Positions 12,431 to 24,200 of a stretch of DNA of 64,000 bases are shown here, piece by piece (positions within the stretch are counted from its first letter, which is position 1; every line of letters starts with the position of its first letter). The translations under genes were made by a program, and so were the position numbers. The DNA lies in the NCBI GenBank assembly GCA_017590115.1, contig JAGGNK010010226.1:4499732-4563731 (forward strand), in the 5' to 3' direction. Origin of the DNA: Montifringilla adamsi. Its lineage: Eukaryota; Chordata; Aves; Passeriformes; Passeridae. The notes beneath the pieces are model-generated. The model saw only the letters and a program-made list of their open reading frames with translations. It was not told the origin of the DNA and searched no databases.

Positions 12431-14017
12431 AGCTCAGGTGGACTCCAGATACTGCTGACCCCTTGGCCTCTCTCTGAAAAGTGAAAAAAGTATGAGTATT
12501 ACAGTAAGTACACTATTCTATCTTGGAGCACAGATACTAAAGTACTTATATAATAGTTCCATTCTCATTTCATTTTAATTTCAATCTAGAAATCATACCT
12601 TCATTTGACCAAAACTTGAACAATATGAAAACACTTCAGCTATGTTAGGAACCTTGTCCTGCATTGGAAAAAATCCTTTAACTACCACTTTGTTTAAATT
12701 GATGGGAGAGTAACCACCACACACCTGAGTACGTAAAATTATATTTCCTCTAGTTCCACTACTTTACCTGCTTTAATAGGAAACTCTGTATGTGATAGAT
12801 ATCTTTATCAAAACTTATAAATAAATATAATAAAAATTTTACTTATAAGGAAAGAATATTAAGGCTGCATTTTAACATAAACCTGAAGTTATGAAGTTAC
12901 AAACTTTTGCATCTTAAAACTCCTTCACGTAATCAAATATGCAGAGAGACTTTCAGAACTAGACAGCTGAACGATGTGTAAAGAATAAGGATTTAATCAG
13001 ACTAAGGCCACTGCAGTGCTGCACAGCATATCCACTAAAATAAATAAATAAATAAATAAAGGGAGTTCATCAGAACTTTCTGTGAGCAAATAACACTTCT
13101 AATTTTGCAGGTGAAGTGCTCCACACACACCGAGACCAGGCTCCCAGGCTGCAGAACCAACATACTGAAACAAGGAAACATATTCCAGACTCCCCCATGG
13201 AAAGGTACATGCATAGATCTCCATCTACCTCAGTGCTTACTAAATGGGAAAGAACAAAAATCAATAGCAAGAGAAATTGCATTTTCAGGTTTAGAAGTGC
13301 TGCAAGTAATGCAGAGGAGAAAACTATTGAAAGTAAAGCAGTGTCCTTCCCACAGAGAAGTTACTTTTGTTTAGTATTTGCATTGGTGATTTATGTTGAT
13401 GTGGCTATGGCTCGAAGTAGTGAACTAATCTGGAATACTGATGAAAACTATCCATTAATAACAAGAGTTAGATGTATTATCATAATCTCCCTGTCTGCAA
13501 GAGACCTAATAGATAATTATGAATGTTTGAGTGGGATAAGGATTTTAACAAGCAGCAATGACCTCATGATTCAGCGCTGGAGAAAAACCTCCGATTCCTT
13601 TAATTAGTGTTTTCTCACAACCTGCCTATTAAATTCAGGGAACAATGGGGAAACTCTTGTGAAGCTTCCAAGTTCTGCCATATAGAATTTGCAACCGTGA
13701 CTTTGTCACTTTTGATGAATGGAAACATTATTGACAGCTTATATTTCAGATTTCTGGTTTTCTCTTACAACTTGCTCAGTACTTTTACTTTCAGTACCAC
13801 TTGAGCAGTTACTGTTTGATGAAAGACTATTTAAAAAGTATTTAATAGAAGTATTTAAATGCAATACACAAATTTCACAAAGAAATGAAGCAATTCATCA
13901 CTCTAAGACAGATGTACCCTTCATTTTATGTGGACCTAGAAGATGTGCTTTGTTTTTACTAGAGGTTATTTGATTTTCCATTAGCTTTATATGCTGCAAC
14001 ATGTAGCTTTCTCAAAG
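12429..14017. other. Non-coding DNA with the window's longest open frame, judged spurious
   Basis: The longest frame of the window (13116-13607, plus strand, 163 codons) lies here. Its translation shows no domain, signal or family I recognise. A second, equally uninformative frame overlaps it at 13105-13374 in another phase. An (AAAT)n microsatellite occupies 13036-13060. I treat the region as non-coding. Confidence 0.5.
13036..13060. repeat. (AAAT)n microsatellite
   Basis: Six or so consecutive AAAT/TAAA units with no interruption. Confidence 0.9.
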
Positions 14018-14106
14018 AAAAGAACCCCAAAACCACAAAAACAACAACAACCAAAAAACCCCTAAAAAAACCACAAAAAAAACCAACAATAATAAAAAAC
14101 CCAGAC
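14018..14106. repeat. A/C-rich low-complexity tract
   Basis: A-runs are punctuated by CC, CCCC and CAACAACAA units. It faces a long poly(T) tract that begins about 10 bases downstream, giving a convergent A-rich/T-rich pair able to form a long imperfect duplex. Confidence 0.85.
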
Positions 14107-14116
14107 AGTAAAGTTC

Positions 14117-14168
14117 TTTATTTTTTTTCTTTTTTTTTTCTTTTTTTTTTTTTTTTTTTTTTTTTCCT
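14117..14168. repeat. Poly(T) tract with C interruptions
   Basis: About 50 bases of T with single C interruptions near the start and CC near the end. Could be the poly(A) tail of a minus-strand retroposon, but the downstream sequence is not a recognisable retrocopy. Confidence 0.9.
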
Positions 14169-14228
14169 TTCATGATGGCTTAAACACTAGTGAATGCTGT
14201 TGAAGTGTGCTGGAAAAAAAAAGAAATC

Positions 14229-14308
14229 CATAACATGGACAAAACACATTTGGAGCCAAATTCAACGCCAAGACATTGAAAAGCTTTGTACAGAGAGTGA
14301 AATTATTT
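14229..14308 (+). repeat. Unassigned dispersed repeat, copy 1
   Basis: Aligned without gaps to 16496-16575 in the same orientation, this 80-base segment matches at about 62 positions (roughly 77%), counted by eye. About 15 of the 18 differences are transitions, the pattern of two neutrally diverging copies. Perfect 10-base blocks ACAAAACACA and AAAAGCTTTG are shared at the same spacing. Flanks are not obviously alike except a possible AATGTTGGCCTT match (14345 and about 16690). I cannot name the family. Confidence 0.7.
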
Positions 14309-16071
14309 TAAACAGTGCAAACAATTTTTGGATTACCTCTCACAATGTTGGCCTTCAACATGTTTCCTTTTTTTTTGTTTACCACTTAAGTGTAGGACAT
14401 TTCTGAGGAAAGGACTCTTTATTTTGTCTCTGGCCAGAGAGAATGTCCTGGCATTAATGCTTGGGATCCAAGCCCAAAATGGGCAGTGCTAGTGGTTAGG
14501 CTACAGATCAACTTCAGGCAATAACAACCCACCTCTGTTCAAACTGATATATATATAAAAATAAAAAAAACCTTGAGTTTTAAGGATCAATTCGTTTTTC
14601 TTAGAATGTGCATCTATAGCCTAATGGTATCTTCATACTGTTCCAGTATTTCTTACATTGGTTCCAGCTCCCAGCTCCAAACATGCTTTCAAGTATTTCA
14701 TCTTTCTCATCAATTATTGTTCTTTTGATTTTCTAAATATCAAGGAAAAAATATTCTTGAAACAATGAGCAATATATTGCCATAACAGAGTTTAAAAATT
14801 AGTCCTTTCCTAGAGATCATATGCATCCTCAGATTTTCTGTGGAGCCCTTGCTCAGTCACACCTCCTTTTGAATAAGTGAACTCTTATGGGCCTCAGCAC
14901 TGGCTCCCCACAGCTCTGAATCCACTATTGCTGCAATAATCAGCTTTCTTCTGCAAGGCTCAGCTTTCTTCTTATTTTCCCCTTACCTGTGACTTCCAAA
15001 AGCTGTGAGGCCCAGGCTCACAGGAGTGTGGAATGCCAAAAGCAGATAAGTGCTCCTACACAGCATGTGTTCACAGAAAGGTACCCTGTTATACAAACAC
15101 ACTATTTTTAGCCAGGAGTTGGTTCCCTCAGTGTGGTGTAAGTAAATTTGGAATACACTTAAAGTTAGCAGAATAAGATTCTCCCTACTTGTACTGATGT
15201 ACATTCTGAAAAAAAAAATTGTATTTAACACCATTAATAATAGTATTTAAAATTGTAAATACGAAGTGTAATGAAATCCCTGTATGGGATTTTCATTTTA
15301 CTATTTATTCTAGTTTATTCAATTCTATTGACATACACACTGTTGTAATGCGAAACACATTGTATCATCCTTAGGTAGCATTTGAACACATTCTAGGGGA
15401 AAAAATATGAAAGGAGAGTGTATCAGTTTGATTGTGCTAGTAGAATTACTGTGAATGTAGTTCAGGATCAAATGAATTAAGATACTACAAGCAAATAAGA
15501 CAAGCCCTCTGCTAAATATGAGGTTTGAAGATGCATTGTTAGCCAAGATAAAAGTTCCTGTCTGCAGAAATGCAGTTTTGTTTTCTTTCTAATTTTAGCC
15601 CAGGCAAGGAGATCATGCCTTCCAACAGTCATGGAAAAAACACACAAAAATCTGAAAGGAAAGACTGAGTTTTGAAAAGAGTATATCAGCGCTTCAGTAG
15701 AAAGCCTGTTCTTTGACCTAACTAATAATTTGCCTAAATGCTTACATGTGCAACAATAAATATGCTGTAGATAGAAGGATATGTTACTGGTAAAATGATG
15801 GTCTTGTAGCAATACCAATTAACTGATATTATCATCATAAATTTGATCATGTATTTTATTAAGAGACCATCCCTGTTATTTGAGCTGAAGAACTTGAACT
15901 TCAGAATGATATTCATCAGGAGAGAAATATTTATTGAGCTTGCAGGAAATCTGTTTAAGTAGTCTTTCCTCCTTTTCCCCATGGTAATACTACTACCATG
16001 CAACACTTGCAAGCTGAATTTTTGCATCTAAACCAATATTACATCCCTATATATATAGGCATGTAATTTAT

Positions 16072-16150
16072 GAGGGCTATATTTTTTATATTTTATATAA
16101 TTGTATATGAATTATATATTTTATATAAAAATATACATAATTATAGAGCT
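16072..16150 (+). repeat. 79-bp tandem duplication, unit 1
   Basis: The unit begins GAGGGCTATA and continues as TATATTTTATATAA-type sequence. It is repeated immediately downstream at 16151-16230 with one substitution and one inserted T before the copies diverge at the end. Confidence 0.9.
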
Positions 16151-16230
16151 GAGGGCTATATTTTTTATATTTTATATAATTGTATATGACTTATATATTT
16201 TTATATAAAAATATACATAATTTATGAGTG
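16151..16230 (+). repeat. 79-bp tandem duplication, unit 2
   Basis: Second copy of the preceding AT-rich unit. The near-identity indicates a young duplication, or possibly an assembly duplication. The unit is nearly all A and T except the GAGGGC start and can fold on itself. Confidence 0.9.
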
Positions 16231-16495
16231 GAAGGTGTTTAAGGCCAATAAGACAACATATAATTAAAAAAATATGGCAGACAATGTCTAAGCAGGAATG
16301 TGCAAGCAACTGTATCAGGACAAGGGCATTGGTACTTAATGTAGTGAGAGTGTCCTAATATCACAAAACTACACTGTGCAAGAACTTCACGTATTCAAGA
16401 TGTGTTAAATAGAAGGTACTAAAGGAGGGCAACTCTTCAGATTCATTTCAGGCTTGTCTTTTTACATAGAAGTATTTCAAATATATAAAAAAATG

Positions 16496-16575
16496 CATGA
16501 CGTGAACAAAACACATTCAGAGATAAACTCAATGTCATGACACTAAAAAGCTTTGTGTAGAGGGTGAAGTGATTT
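16496..16575 (+). repeat. Unassigned dispersed repeat, copy 2
   Basis: Partner of 14229-14308, about 2.27 kb downstream in the same orientation. The similarity covers 80 ungapped positions and then fades into an A-rich run. It could be a dispersed repeat family or the remains of an old local duplication; the DNA in between does not look duplicated. Confidence 0.7.
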
Positions 16576-17301
16576 AAAAAAAAGCATAAATCACCAATGT
16601 GTCTGATTCGTGGCAGTGCCTCAAACTTCACAAAACAGCCAAATCAGTTGTGTGATATAACCAAAGCAGTCCTCACTGCTTTAAGGCTAATGTTGGCCTT
16701 ACAATAAGCTTTCTGTTTCTCAAGTATTTGTATACTATGGATACTATAATATTACTTCCCAGGGTCAGATTTCTCATGTCAATAAGTAGCAGTAGTAACC
16801 TTCTGTGAATTTCATGACAATGGCTGCAAAATAAAGTTTTTTCTCTTTTTTTGGTGTCTTAATTCAGAGTGAGAAACCTCAAGCCTACATTTTCCTCAAA
16901 AAACTTATGAGCATAGTTCACAAACTCTGAGAAAAAAAAAGTCAGAAACCTATTTTTTTGTGCAATTATTCTTACATATTATACAGAATTAGCATACTAC
17001 ATTATACAAATAAAATGTGTACCTAGTCCCTCATTCAGTTTTTGTGGGGAATTTCAAATATGCCTTATTGCATTTGTGATTTACAAATGAAATCCTGCCA
17101 AGAAGTCCCTCATGGTGCACATTATTTGTCACTCACAGTGACAAATAGGTTTGGTCTGTCATCACCCACTGTAGTGACAAATGGGTTCCTGAAAATCTTT
17201 GAGACAACTGAAGTGCCAGGGAGCAGTGCTGAAATTTTTGCAGTCAAGAGAAATCCATATGCTTGCCCCTGCTGAAGGTAGCTCATATTTACAATTAAGG
17301 G

Positions 17302-17370
17302 GAAGAAAACAAAAAAAACCCAAAAAAAGCAAAAAAACCCCAAAACAACAACAACAACAACAACAAAAAG
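17302..17370. repeat. A/C-rich tract ending in (CAA)n
   Basis: A7-8 runs separated by CCC, then about seven CAA units. Lysine- and glutamine-rich frames across it (17199-17381) are artefacts. Confidence 0.9.
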
Positions 17371-20300
17371 CCTATAGATAGATCATTCCATTGGAATTAC
17401 ATTTTGACAATGTTAAGATACTCCAAACTTTGCCTCCATTTCTTTTTATCCCAGAACATGTTTCTGACATCTTGTTTTGTTGTAGGCATATATCAAATAC
17501 ACCCATCTTCAAAAGCATTTTTAGGGAAGCTCCATCCCTGTGGGAGCGTTACAGAATGAAAGCTTACAGAATAAAAACAAAAGCAAACTTAAATTTCCGT
17601 TAAAAAAATGAAATGTCTAAAGAGCCTCATGATGATACCCATAAGAAAAATATTCTAAACAAAAATGGAGATATGGATTTTCTTGGAAAACAAAAGACAT
17701 TAATTTGTACAATCTAGTTGGGAAAATATTTCTTCAATATGATCTACTAGCAGCAGCTTTCCAGCAAAGTTCCTGAAACATCACTACTTCAGAAATATAT
17801 TCCAGAGAAAAGATTTGATTATTTCTACTTCAAAGACAAACAGAACTTCTTGTGCTTCCTGAATCAAACACCATTTCAAGAAAGACTATTGGGTTCTAAT
17901 TGCTTCACATCCAACTACAATGATGCGTTGAATATTCTGTAAATATTTTTATTCTGTCAATAAACAGTTAAAAGAGACCCTCACTTATCTGATGCTTTCC
18001 AGTGTGATTTTCTGGTGGATGAAAAATGCTCAGTTATTAAAAAATGCCAGACTGATTAGTTATTCATAACATGATTGAACTAATGAATAATTGTTTTCTT
18101 TAAAGAGCAATTTTAGAATTATGTGGTTTGCTTTGAAGAATCTCCATGGGTCATCCTCCTCCTCAAAAAGCACAGAAACAGCTAAAAACACATGAAATTT
18201 TGCCTGCACTTAGAAGCTGCACCAGCTAATCTACCTTTATTTGTTGTAGCATTTTTTTTTAATTTTTTATTTTGTACTAGTTTTATTCCAAACTGCAACA
18301 AGGTACCAGCACTTTGGTTTTAGCCAGGTTTCTGGACCTTTTCAAAAATCTTACTCTATTCTGCAATAAAATTGCAGAGTCCTACTGCACAGTGAAATAG
18401 ATGTATTCAACAAGAAGAGAATTATCTACACAAGACTATCCTGGAGATACTAAAATGAAAGTGTGATGGTATTCTGATTTTTTTTTTTTATTCCTTTTTT
18501 AAAAAAAGAGATTTGTTCTCAGTTAGTTTTTTGTTTAATTGTAATTCCCATTAAATTCCTTGGTATTTTATCCCAATTTAGAAATTTATTATCTCTAGGA
18601 CAACGTTTCACCTCTGCCTGGAGAACTGAAGCACACTCATACCAGCCAGGATGTGGAAATGAGAATAAAGTCTGCCACAAAGACATCTTGAAATAGTCAG
18701 GGAAAACTCCTCCATCACCTCCCCAATACCAACCTCAATTCCCAGCTTTACAGCCGCAGCAAACTCCATAAAAACCAAAAAAGCTCACAGTGTCCCAGGC
18801 AGGTAACACCGAAACTAGAGAAGGTGTTTTACTTCCTGGCATTCCCTAATGCAATTCTCATGGCTTTCACTCATTTTTCTTAATCTCTTCATCAATATTC
18901 ATCAAGAGTTTATGTTTTCTGCCAACATAATGGATTCCTCCCCCAGTTTTTTTCCTTCTAATGTTCAACAGTAGCACTGGGAAACACAACTACTCACTTT
19001 TAACCTCCAGTTTGAGGCTTGGAATATACACATTTAAGAAAGTGGGAGCTTTTGTGCATTTTTAATGCATTTTACAGTTTGTTTAGTTTAAACTCTTAGA
19101 CTTTAAATATATTCATTATCAGTATAATATATAGATTGCTTCAAGAGTTATGTGGTCTGCTTAGTTTTATTTAAATTTTTAGATTGCACTAGAGAGATGT
19201 TTCTATTTTGTTTTGTCCGCTTTCCCTGATTAGTCCCTAAGCAAAGTATTACCACACTGTATTCATTAAAAGTTTACTGAAACACAGAATCTTGACTCAT
19301 TTTTAAATTAGCTTAGAGAAAACATAGCAGAAGAGTGATTACCAAAATGCAAATCAAGTTCCATCACAAAAATGCAGGGATTTTGTCACAATACAACATC
19401 TAAATTAAACACTGACTCAGAGAAAGGCTGATACTTCTATTGACTCCCTGCACAGGTTTGGGCAAATTGTTTACATGACATATCAGTTCACCTGATAGGA
19501 ATAAAACCCTTGCTATGGTCACAGAGACAGAAGTAGTGAATATATTTCAAAGATTACTTTTAAACCAAGTACATAACATTGATCAGTTTTACCAAGTTTT
19601 GAATTCTTCCTGCCTTTGATTTTGTTGCCTTACAGATTAGGAAGGTCCCACCCCCCCACAGACACTTTTTTCCTGCATTGATGATGACCCTGACAAGTAA
19701 CCCCTTCTGTATTTTTTTTATTCTTGGTTATTAAGAAAGCAAATATAAATAAACTCAATGATCCATTTAAATTTCTGACATGATCCCAGATATGCTTCTA
19801 CTAGAATTGTAGTTAACTTTCTCTTTTAAAACCTCCATGGGACAATCAGGATCTTTTTTCCAAAAATACCATAAAACAGAGAAACACTAAACAAACTGTA
19901 ACAGTTCCTCCTGGCATGATGTTTAGTGGGATTTCTAACAAAGCCAGTTAAAGGGCCTTGAGGAACCCTTACAAAGCTCTTTTCACCTGATTCACCCTTT
20001 AACCTCTGTCCTGTATGCTCACAGCATTCCAAAATAATTCAGAACCCTCAAACACTACACAGAGCATGAAAAAGTATGGCAATTTTGGTCATGATCACAA
20101 GCTTATTAGCTTGTCTCCCTCTTCCCTCTGTCAGCAGGAGCCCAGAGCAGTCTGTATTCCTCTGTGAGCACCCAGAATTTCTACTGGAAAAGACAAGTCA
20201 GGCACTACAAAAGAAGAGACATATGGCAGAGAGGGTTAGCCACAGGAAGGATATGCATGCTGCATGTGGGACAGAGAGAGCCCATATCTGAACACATACC

Positions 20301-20802
20301 TACATCTGGCATGCAATTTCAAGCCACAGTTTTGACCAATATGACCCGCTAAAAAACACAATCCTTATTTTGAAACCAAGTGATACATTTCTGGTTTTTA
20401 CCTCGTAGCAGATTCAGAGATAAAACACTGGACTAATATCCTCTACCCTCTGCTTGAAAAATAGACTCTATTTTTACCAGAAGAAAAAAGAAACTCTCTA
20501 ATATGAGTAAAGATGCATGAAAGTAAGAAAGAGAATCTTTCTTAGTGCGTGATACACTAATATTCTTGTAAGATATGTTACAGTAAAAAGAATTAAGCAG
20601 TTATATAATATTTTTACTTTTCTTAACACAAAGAGACACAGGAGTCCAGACAATGAATTACCATGTAAAATTTATAAGTAAATGACTGTTTTAGATGCTT
20701 TTAATATACCTTTTTAAAAATTAATAGTAGAAGTGGAAAATCCTTAAGATGTCACAATTATGTAAAAGTTAAATAACTCTTTTAAAAAAATATGCCTTGG
20801 AA
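17371..20802. other. Unique AT-rich non-coding DNA
   Basis: No gene, RNA gene or recognisable transposon. Contains pyrimidine and A-runs around 18250-18280 and 18479-18510 and a C7 run near 19650. Open frames of 60-70 codons here have no recognisable content. Confidence 0.55.
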
Positions 20803-20965
20803 CTTTTTTGTTGTTGTTGTTCCTGTCTATTTGCTTATGGTTTTGTTTTGGGTTGGGGTTTTTTTTGTTTGGTTTGGTTTTTTTTTGAAGTTACATAAAG
20901 TTTCTTTTTGTTGTTTGTTCTTTTTGTTGTCTGTTTACTTGTGGTTTTTTGTTTGTTTTTTTTTA
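20803..20965. repeat. T/G-rich low-complexity tract
   Basis: About 160 bases dominated by T and G, with (GTT)n, GGTTTGGTT and TTTGTTTG segments. On the minus strand it is the same A/C-rich type as 23565-23745. The valine/phenylalanine-rich frame through it (20792-20983) is an artefact. Confidence 0.85.
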
Positions 20966-21384
20966 ATCCAACATAGAGTTTGATAACATACATTCAGTAA
21001 GATAACCATTTTGTACAGCAGTGTGCTTTCTTTTTGAGCATCTTATACCAGTAAAATGTTTTTGAAAGATCAGTACTATTTTTTAATAACTCATAATCTT
21101 AGACTGACTGTTCAGCCCCATAAAGTCATTCTCTTTTTTTGCACCCTTTTATGTAGTTCAGTTGAATTAGAATGATAGAGAAAATAAAGTTTAGGCTTAC
21201 CCAGACCTTTTGCTCTCATGGAAAAGGAACTTAAGATAGAGTCATACTCCAATGTCACAGTCTTACTGATATAGAAATCTTAATAATTCTAGAAGAATAC
21301 CATGTGCTTACAGTAGTCTTTGTTTCTCAGATTCATGCAGTCCAAGCTTACATCACTGTAGCCATGCTGTTTTCATGGAGAGAG

Positions 21385-21421
21385 GTAGATAGATGATAGA
21401 TAGATAGATAGATAGATAGAT

Positions 21422-21472
<51 letters not shown>
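21385..21472. repeat. (GATA)n microsatellite
   Basis: About twenty GATA units, interrupted twice by an extra GAT. Likely length-polymorphic. The SIYL-repeat proteins on the minus strand are translations of this array. Confidence 0.95.
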
Positions 21473-21473
<1 letters not shown>

Positions 21474-23564
21474 TGTCCACCATAGATAACCAGATTCCAG
21501 GTAAATTGTTGGGAATTTGGTACTTTTGCATACTTGGCAACCAGACACTTTGATGGCACATACATATGGTGGCACATATTATTTACATGCATACAATTAA
21601 AAGCATGCCTTACAACACTCAAACTTTCTACCTGATCCCCATTCAACTTTTTAAAAATTCTCCCAAGAAAACAGAAATAAATGATGGAATTGCTGTCTGA
21701 TAATGAACACTTTTTGTTGGTATGAAAAAAAGATAAATATGAAATCTTACACAGTCTAAGTGAAATCCATTATGCTATTCCTCAGCATAAGAACACACCA
21801 TTCCTACAAGAGCAGTCTTTCACTCCCCTGTGATTTTTCATTCATCTAAAAGAAATAAATAAAGATCAAAAAAAGCCAATGTTTTCATAGTTCTGTTCCA
21901 TTCTACTCCTCTCAGGACTAGACTCAGGGCTCCCTGATACAATTCTGTTAAATAAGATTGTTTAACTAAATTTCGCTTTAATTTGCCCTCAGTTGTAAAA
22001 TTCCTTGAGGTTTTACATAAATACCACTGACTGGCTGAGAAGATGCCACAGTCATGAGCAAAGCCTGCAGGCAGGCTGGAGATGGACATGTGCAGTTCTA
22101 ATTTTACATACATTACAGGTCCATATCTAACAGAAACAATCATGGTTCTACCAATTCAGAGGGAGTCCTGAAAGCTGTCAGCAGTTATAGATCCATTCCA
22201 AACCACTGAAAAGGCTTAAAAGGGATCAGGCAACAGGGACTTAAAAATCTCTTATGGCAGTAATAAGTGCAAATTAGCTACCTGCCTGCTTTATAGGAAA
22301 AGCAGGTGACTTTGTATACCAGCAGACACAAATTTAACTTGGCCTGTTTTCCCCCCATCCCTCAAAGAATATTCATTCAGCCAAAGAGACATCATTTCTT
22401 AAACCTGAATTTTGCCTGTTGTGAAAACACAGATTTTATTTCATAAAATATTCCAAAATAATAGAAATGCTGGAGTGCCTAGGAACTTGAATTACAAAGA
22501 TTATGTCCAAACTATGCACAAATCTCTGGTATAATATTTTATCTACTACTGGAGAGACATTCTGGGTAAAGGTACTGCAGGCCTAAAAAGACAAAGGTGG
22601 CTCTTAAACTTTATTGTACAGAAACTGTAGGAATATTGGTCCCCTAAAAAAAAGTCAGAGAAACTAAGCTGAGACACCCACAATAAGAGTTGGGGTTATT
22701 GTGATCCTTCAGTAACATTTAAAAAACAATTAACAAGAACAAAACCCCTAAAATTTCTAATAGGACAAGGCTGAACTACTGGTAAATGAGGTACATTTAG
22801 GTTATCTGAGTTATCTTTAAGATAAATATATTAGAAAATATATTAGAATATATTTAGAATTAGAATAACTCTCAGAGATGCAACACATAGAATTTGTGTT
22901 TTCTTTGATTTTAACACTCCAAAATTAAGAATTTTATTTAAAAAAAATCCTACAGGGATGGGAAAGCCAAAGACTGCATACCAGGATTTGTTAATACATC
23001 ATCTATTATCCTTTTTTCTATGATTTTTATATCAGAAATCCTAGCTGAACTCAGGCACAGCACCCTTTTAGCCCTCACCATACAAGGATATAATTTTTAA
23101 GCAAGTGATAACTGTTTATAGACTGAAAATGTCTACAACAGACAAGAAAACTGGCAAACTGAAATTCCTTAGTGGCTTGTTGATGACTACAGTTAAGCAT
23201 TGCCTTTTCTTAACTACATTTTTGTACCATTTTCAATACTGTCTTAAATCTAATCCATGGGGAATTGACATGGCTGAAATAACATTGATTCAAACCTCCA
23301 ATATCTAGTATTGAACACTGTACTAGAGACTATCACATTTTTCTTTAGCTACAACAGCAAAACCCATGCAGTTTGGACAAGCTCTGGGGGAGGAAAGGGA
23401 AGCCCATACCAAAATAAGGAGGCATATTCCCTATTTTATTAGTCAGTGTTCCATATGGTCACACACACTTTAAGGTTTCCTTGCTCAGAAATGACACAAT
23501 CCCTCTCTTTCTAGTTTTATTCAAATATGAACTCCATTTTAACATGAAAGTAAAGGTAAAGGGA
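21473..23564. other. Unique non-coding DNA
   Basis: No coding or RNA signal supported. A short AT-rich reiteration (GAAAATATATTAGAATATATTTAGA type) lies at about 22822-22866. Confidence 0.55.
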
Positions 23565-23745
23565 ATAAAAAAACCAAAAAAAGCCAACCAACCAACCAAA
23601 AAGATAAAAAAACCCAAAAACAAAACAAAATAAAAAAAAACCAAAAAAACCCAAAAAAAACCCCAAAAAACCAAACCAAACAAAAAAACCCCCAAACAAA
23701 CAAACAAACAAACAAAAAAAAAACCACAAAAAGAACCAAAACCAG
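23565..23745. repeat. A/C-rich low-complexity tract (about 180 bases)
   Basis: A-runs are separated by CC, CCC, CCCC and by (CCAA)n and (CAAA)n segments, with almost no G or T. Minus-strand frames rich in Phe, Gly, Trp and Leu are artefacts. The strand asymmetry is extreme for its length. Confidence 0.9.
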
Positions 23746-23879
23746 GACATGAAATGCCTTGGCAAGTTTGCAGGCTCTCAGGTAGAGAAGGATGCAAAAC
23801 TGCATCATATTATTTTGGACAGACACAACAAACACAGACCTAACTTGAAAATATAGTTATAAAAGTGTCCTTTTTCCTG

Positions 23880-24036
23880 TGAGGAAATTCTGAAAGGGTA
23901 AATTTCTTCCTATCACCCCTTCTGATTCACAGATCTGCACCTTGCAAGTGTCTGCAGCTCTGGTCACCAGAGAAGCCACTCCATCCCGATGCAGGGCTCT
24001 GCAGGAGGACATGCTGTCCCTGTGACAGCCCAGTGG
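23880..24036 (+). other. GC-richer segment immediately before an A-rich tail
   Basis: About 155 bases with clearly more G+C than the surroundings, containing GTCTGCAGCTCTGG and ATGCAGGGCTCTGCAGG, run directly into the A-rich tract at 24037. The arrangement resembles a retroposed sequence with its tail. I recognise neither a parent gene nor target-site duplications, so this is only a suggestion. Confidence 0.25.
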
Positions 24037-24060
24037 TAAAAAAACAAACAAAAAACCAAA

Positions 24061-24107
<47 letters not shown>

Positions 24108-24200
24108 AAAAAAAAAAAAACACAAAAAAAAAAAAAACCCACAAAAAAATCCCAAAAATGAACCAAAGAAAAAAAAACCCAAAAAAACAACCAAAATATT
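24037..24200. repeat. Poly(A)/A-C-rich tract with an A44 core
   Basis: An uninterrupted run of about 44 A (24062-24105) is flanked by A-runs broken with CC or CCC. Long homopolymers of this kind are commonly misassembled, so the true length is uncertain. Confidence 0.9.

Noticed and set aside
13116..13607. 163-codon open frame on the plus strand, the longest in the window
   Set aside because: No recognisable domain, signal or repeat structure and a competing frame in another phase. A back-of-envelope estimate for DNA of this composition gives about a 10% chance of one such frame in 64 kb, which is not strong evidence for a gene.
21348..21646. Minus-strand frames encoding (SIYL)n-type repeats
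   Set aside because: They are translations of the GATA microsatellite in three phases.
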